A DNA stretch of 64,000 nt, from assembly GCA_900553885.1 (NCBI GenBank), contig USFD01000002.1, positions 5,485 through 69,484 of the forward strand, given 5' to 3'. Shown here in pieces: positions 59,862 through 64,000 of this stretch (positions are counted from its first letter, which is position 1; each line of letters begins with the position of its first letter). The DNA comes from an uncultured Ruminococcus sp. Lineage in GTDB: Bacteria > Bacillota > Clostridia > Lachnospirales > Lachnospiraceae. Position numbers and translations under genes: made by a program. Below the pieces are notes generated by a model, which saw only the letters and a program-made list of their open reading frames with translations, was not told the DNA's origin and searched no databases.

Positions 59862-59908
59862 ATGAGGACACTTTTCTGAAAGAAGGTCAGAGGGGTGTCC
59901 TTTTCTGT
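59862..59908 (+). terminator. Terminator after lysS
   Basis: AGGACAC and GTGTCCTTTTCT with a loop of about 22 nt containing CTGAAAGAAGGTCAG as inner stem. Confidence 0.7.
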
Positions 59909-60174
59909 TATGAGTAGAATTTAAGAAAACTAAAAAATATGTAATATTCATTGTTGCCCTTGTTGGTCTTATATATGAGATTTTCAAGGATAAACGAAAG
60001 CAGCCGCCATTACTGCGCAGTTCATTATCAAATTGATATAAATGGTAAATATCATGACAGGTCGTCCCGTCAATGTATTTTCCTGTATGAGCGAATTATA
60101 TCTTCTTATCATCTGCAGATTTACGGAACCAACACAGTTCCCACACTACCTGAATAAGAAAAGAGGTATGCCAT
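59909..60174. other. Gene-free AT-rich spacer
   Basis: About 265 bases with no convincing gene or RNA. Short open frames here have no ribosome binding sites. It separates the conserved lysS block from the variable tail of the window. Confidence 0.5.
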
Positions 60175-60876
60175 ATGATTTATGTTATAAGCGATATCCA
60201 TGGAGATTATCCCTCCTTTTATAAAATGCTGCTAAAGATAAATTTTTCATCCTCTGATTCTCTCTGCATCCTTGGAGATGTGGTGGATAAAGGATCGGAT
60301 AATCTTTATCTGCTTGAGTTCATCCGCCATATGGAGAATGTATGTCTGATAAAAGGGAACCATGAGTATCTTTTCGAGAGATATCTTCAGGGCACAATAA
60401 CCGCTTCACTGTGGGATACCTGCGGAGGCAGCGCGACCCGCAGCGAGGCGGACAGCCTTCCGGAAGAGAAGAAAAGGGAATTACTGGCATATCTGAAGAC
60501 GCTTCCGATATATAAAATCATAACAGTAAAGGGCGAACAGTATTTTCTTACCCACTCAGGATATAACGCGGATTATGCTGTCCGCGATCCGGAGACAGGC
60601 CTGATTGATATCCGGAAGTCTGTGGATCAGGCGGCCGCGGCAGATATGGAAAGATATCTGTTTTCAGATGATATTCATTTTATCCCGGCATCTGTCCGGT
60701 TTGACAGGAAGATCATAGTAGGACATTACCCGGTGATTCTTCTGCCGGATCATGGAACGGCCCGGATATATTACGGAAGCAGATATACGGATATCGACAC
60801 CGGAAACGAGCGCCGTGGCGCAGGAGGAAGGCTTTCCTGCCTCAGGCTGGATGACGGCAGAGAATTCTATGTGTAG
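60175..60876 (+). CDS. Serine/threonine protein phosphatase-like metallophosphoesterase
   Basis: 233 residues; ATG at 60175 after AAAGAGGT. Calcineurin-like phosphoesterase of the PrpA/PrpB-type: ISDIHGDYPSF, LGDVVDKGSDN, LIKGNHEYLF, LTHSGYNADY and VGHYPVILL are the five metal/phosphate motifs (GDxHG, GDxVDRG, GNHE, H, H). RNA- or protein-directed phosphatases share this form. No partner kinase is adjacent. Confidence 0.88.
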   Translation: MIYVISDIHGDYPSFYKMLLKINFSSSDSLCILGDVVDKGSDNLYLLEFIRHMENVCLIKGNHEYLFERYLQGTITASLWDTCGGSATRSEADSLPEEKKRELLAYLKTLPIYKIITVKGEQYFLTHSGYNADYAVRDPETGLIDIRKSVDQAAAADMERYLFSDDIHFIPASVRFDRKIIVGHYPVILLPDHGTARIYYGSRYTDIDTGNERRGAGGRLSCLRLDDGREFYV

Positions 60877-60941
60877 GCGGCGGAATCAGACGGATTAAGA
60901 GAAAGGGATCCGGAAAATTCAAAGAGAGGAAGAACCGGCAC

Positions 60942-61027
60942 TTGACATATTGATCTTACAGTTGTAATCTGTGTACAGAAAAATCTTACAGTTGTAATCT
61001 GTGTACAGAAAAATCTTACAGATGTAA
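60942..61027 (+). promoter_or_regulatory. Promoter overlapped by three BlaI/CopY-like operators in 30-bp repeats
   Basis: TTGACA (60942-60947), 17 nt, TAATCT (60965-60970). Dyads TTACAGTTGTAA (60956-60967), TTACAGTTGTAA (60986-60997) and TTACAGATGTAA (61016-61027) recur at exactly 30 bp, within a nearly perfect 30-bp direct repeat. TACA-NN-TGTA is the known core of BlaI/MecI and CopY operators. The first dyad covers the -10. No blaI/copY gene is in the window. Confidence 0.7.
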
Positions 61028-61073
61028 TATAAAAATAAGTGCTGTTACATTTTCAGAAAAGGACAGAATGCAT

Positions 61074-62306
61074 ATGAAAGAAAAAGGCGGAAGACAGCGC
61101 CGGAAAGCCGGGCCGGGGAAGCGTTATATCATAGATGTGCGGCGGGGGATAATTCTTATCCTGGTTCTTATGGCAGTCTGTATGGGCTGCAGTCCGGACC
61201 GGCATGAAGAAACAGATACAGAAAACAGGGAAAGCGGCGGCTCCGAACAGCGGGAGACAGCTGAAGAGTCAGAGGAACTGGCAGAAGGATACCGGGAAAT
61301 TTATGAGCAGGCCGCAGAGCAGGGGCTGCTGGATTCGTCTGGTCTGAAGCAGGATATTACAGAGTATCTTGGCGGAATGGGATATGCGGCGGTTGATGCG
61401 GAGAATCAGATAAATATGGCGAATTACAGGCAGGTGGAGGAGTTCTGCGTAAAAGCCGGTGAAGGGGAAAATACAGAGACCACGATTTTTGCGGTTCTGG
61501 ATAAAGGCGGTTTTGTCCGGTATGATATGGAAGCGGAAAACGGCGGAATCCATGTGACAGTCAGTACACTCCAATGGGAAGAAAACCGGCCCCGGGTCTG
61601 CTGGCATCATGAATTTGAGGCCTGCTCCTGGAAGTATACGGAAAAAGGATATCTCTTTATCGAGGAATACCATCCACAGGGCTTTGACGGCCCTCCGGGA
61701 GAGACTGCGTTCCGGGTAAAGCCGCTGGATCAGAAATGCAGGGAATTCAGCCGGAAATATGTATATCCTATAGGATATACCAGGAATAACATGCTGATTA
61801 CCGACTGGAATGAGCAGGATTATTCAGAACTGGAGCTGTACGATCTGTATGAGATTTTCTATTATTTAAAATACGGAGAATATGTGCCGTATGAGGCGTA
61901 TGAAGGCGCGGAGTACGAAATACCGGCCGGTGAATTTGAAGAAATAATCCAGGAGCATTTTCATATAACCCGGGAACAGATCGCGGCAAATACTATTTAT
62001 TATCCGGACAGAGATACATACCGGTACAGACCCCGGTGGCTGCACGATTCGGAAGAACCCTACGAACCCTATGCGGAGGTGGTTGACTTCCGGGAACAGG
62101 ATGACGGCACGGTCAGGCTCTGGGTCGAAGCAGTATGGGAAGAAAAAATGACCGACCGCGCGGTGACCAGCGAACTTGTTGTCCGTCCGCTGGAAAACGG
62201 CGGTTTCATCTATGTATCGAATCAGGTCATTTCATGGGATGAAAGTCTTGAATCATGCTGGTACTCGCCCCGGTTAACAGATGAAGAGTGGGAAAAATGG
62301 AATTGA
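61074..62306 (+). CDS. Hypothetical lipoprotein under BlaI-like operators
   Basis: 410 residues from the ATG at 61074 (an ATG at 61068 is possible). A basic N-terminus and a hydrophobic helix end at MAVCMGC, a lipoprotein signal, so the protein is lipid-anchored outside. A low-complexity acidic linker (about 45-75) follows. The rest is rich in tyrosine, glutamate and tryptophan and matches no family I recognise; it has no cysteine-based or enzymatic motif. Its promoter is densely covered with BlaI/CopY-type dyads, which suggests induction by a cell-wall-active agent or metal. Confidence 0.65.
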   Translation: MKEKGGRQRRKAGPGKRYIIDVRRGIILILVLMAVCMGCSPDRHEETDTENRESGGSEQRETAEESEELAEGYREIYEQAAEQGLLDSSGLKQDITEYLGGMGYAAVDAENQINMANYRQVEEFCVKAGEGENTETTIFAVLDKGGFVRYDMEAENGGIHVTVSTLQWEENRPRVCWHHEFEACSWKYTEKGYLFIEEYHPQGFDGPPGETAFRVKPLDQKCREFSRKYVYPIGYTRNNMLITDWNEQDYSELELYDLYEIFYYLKYGEYVPYEAYEGAEYEIPAGEFEEIIQEHFHITREQIAANTIYYPDRDTYRYRPRWLHDSEEPYEPYAEVVDFREQDDGTVRLWVEAVWEEKMTDRAVTSELVVRPLENGGFIYVSNQVISWDESLESCWYSPRLTDEEWEKWN

Positions 62307-62350
62307 GAAAAGAAATACTGACAGTATCGTCTATTCTGAAACTGCTGTCT
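62303..62350 (+). repeat. 48-bp direct repeat, copy A (partner at 63510)
   Basis: TTGAGAAAAGAAATACTGAC followed by a variable few bases, then GTCTATTCTGAAACTGC. The same block lies at 63510-63557, upstream of the metallophosphoesterase. It precedes the RNA 2'-phosphotransferase gene here. Confidence 0.7.
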
Positions 62351-62387
62351 GTAATATAATAATGGAAAGATACGGAGGGACGGAACA

Positions 62388-62921
62388 GTGAGTTATGAAA
62401 AGATCAGTAAGTATATGAGTATGATTTTAAGACACAGACCGGAAACGATCGGGATTACTCTGGATGAGCATGGCTGGGCGGATGTGGATGAACTGATCGA
62501 AGGAATTGCCGAAAAGAAAAAGTTTAACAGAGAAATCCTGGAGGAAATCGTAAGGACGGATAAGAAACAGCGGTATTCATTCAATGAAGACAAAACCAGA
62601 ATCCGGGCAAATCAGGGACATTCCATTCCGGTTGATCTGGATCTGGAGCCGTCGGAGCCTCCGGAAATACTGTGGCATGGAACTGCGGAGAAATATGTGG
62701 CTTCGATTGACAGAACAGGGCTCAGACCGGGAAACCGCATGTATGTGCATCTGTCGGCGGATGAGCAGACCGCTGAACAGGTGGGACGGCGTCATGGCAG
62801 GCCGGTGATTTATCAGGTGAAAAGCGGGGAAATGTATCGGAAAGGGTTCCGGTTTTACCGGTCGGTCAACGGAGTATGGCTTACGGTGATGGTGCCGGCA
62901 GAGTATCTGCGGAAATTGTGA
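62388..62921 (+). CDS. kptA: RNA 2'-phosphotransferase KptA/Tpt1
   Basis: 177 residues; GTG start at 62388, 8 nt from GGAGGG. Tpt1 family: SKYMSMILRHRPETIGITLDEHGWADVDELI at the N-terminus, RYSFNEDKTRIRANQGHS, then WHGTAEKYVASI, GNRMYVHLSADEQTA and VIYQVKSGEMY. The conserved Arg-His-Arg-Arg tetrad positions (RHRPE, RANQGH, HGT, R...) are present. The enzyme moves an internal 2'-phosphate from RNA to NAD+. Bacteria have no tRNA splicing that makes such phosphates, so its natural substrate is unknown. Confidence 0.92.
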   Translation: MSYEKISKYMSMILRHRPETIGITLDEHGWADVDELIEGIAEKKKFNREILEEIVRTDKKQRYSFNEDKTRIRANQGHSIPVDLDLEPSEPPEILWHGTAEKYVASIDRTGLRPGNRMYVHLSADEQTAEQVGRRHGRPVIYQVKSGEMYRKGFRFYRSVNGVWLTVMVPAEYLRKL

Positions 62922-63002
62922 TATATATGAAACTTCAAGATTGAAATGGGTGAGATAAATTGATTGAAAATAGAAGAAAGGAAAAGCAGGAGGGAGCGTG
63001 TA

Positions 63003-63470
63003 ATGAATATTTTTGATTTAAGGGATACGGTATGGTTTCATCTTGATAAAGAGTATCCTGTGCAGGAAGTATATATAGAAATTAGACATTTGGAACATAT
63101 AGAAAAGAACAGTGGTAAAAGAGAATCGAGTTGTTGCATTGTTCTGCCGGAATGTGAGGCGGAGGAGCTGAAAACAGCAAGAGGACCTCTGGTCATAGGA
63201 AAAGGTTTGGGAGGATTGATATATGTTTATCTTCCGGAACAATGGAAGCAATTTGTAGCAATTCTTGAGGAAAGCCATCCTGATGACAAATTGAAATGGA
63301 GAACAATTAAAAGATATTTTTATGGATGCACATGTGAATCGGAGGCAATCAATGGTGAAATATATCTTCCAGAATATTGGATACGTGTTTTTGAGCTGGG
63401 GAAAAGGGCCGTTTTATTAAAATACAAAGTAAACGGTGAAACATATTATGCTATCCGGCAGGATTATTAG
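63003..63470 (+). CDS. Divergent MraZ-like protein (AbrB-type fold, tentative)
   Basis: 155 residues from the ATG at 63003, 8 nt from AGGAGGG; the frame extends upstream to 62964. Residues from about 60 on follow the MraZ pattern: GLGGLIYVYLPEQWKQF resembles the first MraZ box (GLDGCLxVYPxxxW), RTIKRYFYGCTCE resembles RxFxRxFxGG, and NGEIYLPEYWIRVFELGKRAVLLKY resembles DxxGRIxIPxxLRExxxLxxxVVLxG. The N-terminal first DNA-binding strand is weak. Base composition is more AT-rich than neighbours. The similarity is by eye and may be coincidental. Confidence 0.5.
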   Translation: MNIFDLRDTVWFHLDKEYPVQEVYIEIRHLEHIEKNSGKRESSCCIVLPECEAEELKTARGPLVIGKGLGGLIYVYLPEQWKQFVAILEESHPDDKLKWRTIKRYFYGCTCESEAINGEIYLPEYWIRVFELGKRAVLLKYKVNGETYYAIRQDY

Positions 63471-63509
63471 ATTAAGACAAAATATAATTTAATAAATAAT
63501 ACATAATTA

Positions 63510-63557
63510 TTGAGAAAAGAAATACTGACGGCATAGTCTATTCTGAAACTGCAATCT
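63510..63557 (+). repeat. 48-bp direct repeat, copy B
   Basis: Matches 62303-62350 over most of its length with a few mismatches. It lies between the MraZ-like gene and the truncated metallophosphoesterase. Confidence 0.7.
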
Positions 63558-63590
63558 GCGGCGGAAATAAAATGATTGGAGAAAAAGATT

Positions 63591-63950
63591 ATGGCGAATA
63601 AGTATTTAAGTGATCTCCATCTCGGACATGCCCGCATTCTGGAGATGTCAGAGAGAGGAGAAAAGTTTGCGGATGTCGAAGAAATGAATGAATATATTAT
63701 ACGCCAGTGGAATCTGCATGTAGACGATTCTGACGACGTGTGGATTCCCGGCGATTTTTCTTACCGTTCCAGGGTGCCGGTGCACACTTATCTGGAACGG
63801 ATGAAAGGGCATAAGCATCTGGTGACAGGCAATCATGATATTAAGTGGATGAAACAGATCCGGCTGAGCAAATATTTTGAAAGTGTCTCACACATGGAGG
63901 TAATTAAAGAGGGAAAAAAGACGATTACAATCTGTCATTATCCTAGGTAG
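63591..63950 (+). pseudogene. Metallophosphoesterase cut short at its 3' end by an insertion
   Basis: 119 residues remain. Calcineurin-like motifs are intact up to the cut: YLSDLHLGH, VWIPGDFSYR, LVTGNHDIKW and the final ICHYP. Intact relatives continue for about 50 residues after HYP with the last metal histidine. Here the frame ends two codons later within TAGGTAGTG, the start of what looks like an IS end. The protein would lack its C-terminal strand and metal ligand and is probably inactive. Confidence 0.75.
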
Positions 63951-64000
63951 TGTAAAAAACTTTGTGGCTTTGGTAAAAAATGGCTCCTTTTTGGTAAGAA
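63946..64000. mobile_element. Left end of an IS256-type insertion sequence
   Basis: GGTAGTGTAAAAAACTTTGT resembles the terminal inverted repeats of IS256-family elements, which often begin G(G)GTAGTGTAAA. It interrupts the metallophosphoesterase gene. The transposase lies outside the window. Confidence 0.6.

Noticed and set aside
60950..61027. 30-bp repeats as a short CRISPR array
   Set aside because: The whole 30-bp unit is repeated with no unique spacers, and the dyads sit on a promoter; operators explain it better.

Overview
The window looks like chromosomal DNA of a Gram-positive gut anaerobe of the Lachnospiraceae (Clostridia). Start codons sit behind strong AGGAGG-type ribosome binding sites with frequent GTG and TTG starts. 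There is a T-box leader in front of metG, a CIRCE box in front of lon, a sortase-type surface protein, and the carboxyspermidine route to polyamines. The assignment rests on gene content and style, not on a database search.

Layout. 1-9.4 kb: an aconitase-family hydratase cut by the left edge, an ECF sigma factor with its membrane-anchored beta-propeller partner, tatD, rsmA, citrate synthase and a lysophospholipase-like hydrolase. 9.4-26.5 kb: an accessory stretch marked by three copies of a ~190-bp structured repeat (9422, 18317, 26334). Between the copies lie a receiver-less LuxR-type regulator, a GH25 lipoprotein with a zinc-ribbon membrane protein, a convergent DNA-modification locus (methylase-Mrr nuclease fusion facing a double methylase), mcsA-clpC, a MarR regulator and a 1323-residue wall-anchored sialidase-fold protein. 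26.5-38.4 kb: cell-wall hydrolases, a sugar operon (AraC regulator, DUF4867, fucose/arabinose-type isomerase, xylulokinase), a two-component system and a CapA-like protein. 38.6-44.6 kb: a five-gene polyamine operon behind a leader with a terminator. 44.6-49.5 kb: T-box-metG and lon, convergent. 49.6-55.2 kb: a TetR-controlled cluster (SCP2 protein, hydrolase, condensation-type enzyme, carrier protein, AMP-ligase) that looks like a small acyl-conjugate pathway made of stand-alone NRPS-type parts. 55.3-59.9 kb: coaX, dus, greA and lysS. 60-64 kb: a variable tail with a phosphatase, a lipoprotein under BlaI/CopY-like operators, an RNA 2'-phosphotransferase, a divergent MraZ-like protein, and a metallophosphoesterase gene cut off by what appears to be the end of an IS256-type element at the right edge.

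The strongest candidates for something undescribed are: (1) the three-copy repeat, which read on the minus strand looks like a family of ~140-nt small RNAs with three hairpins, an unpaired C-rich seed and a terminator; (2) the three-methylase/one-nuclease convergent locus; (3) the TetR-SCP2-condensation-ACP-ligase cluster; and (4) a 21-bp operator shared by marR and mcsA-clpC, suggesting that a cysteine-rich MarR protein has taken over CtsR's role here.
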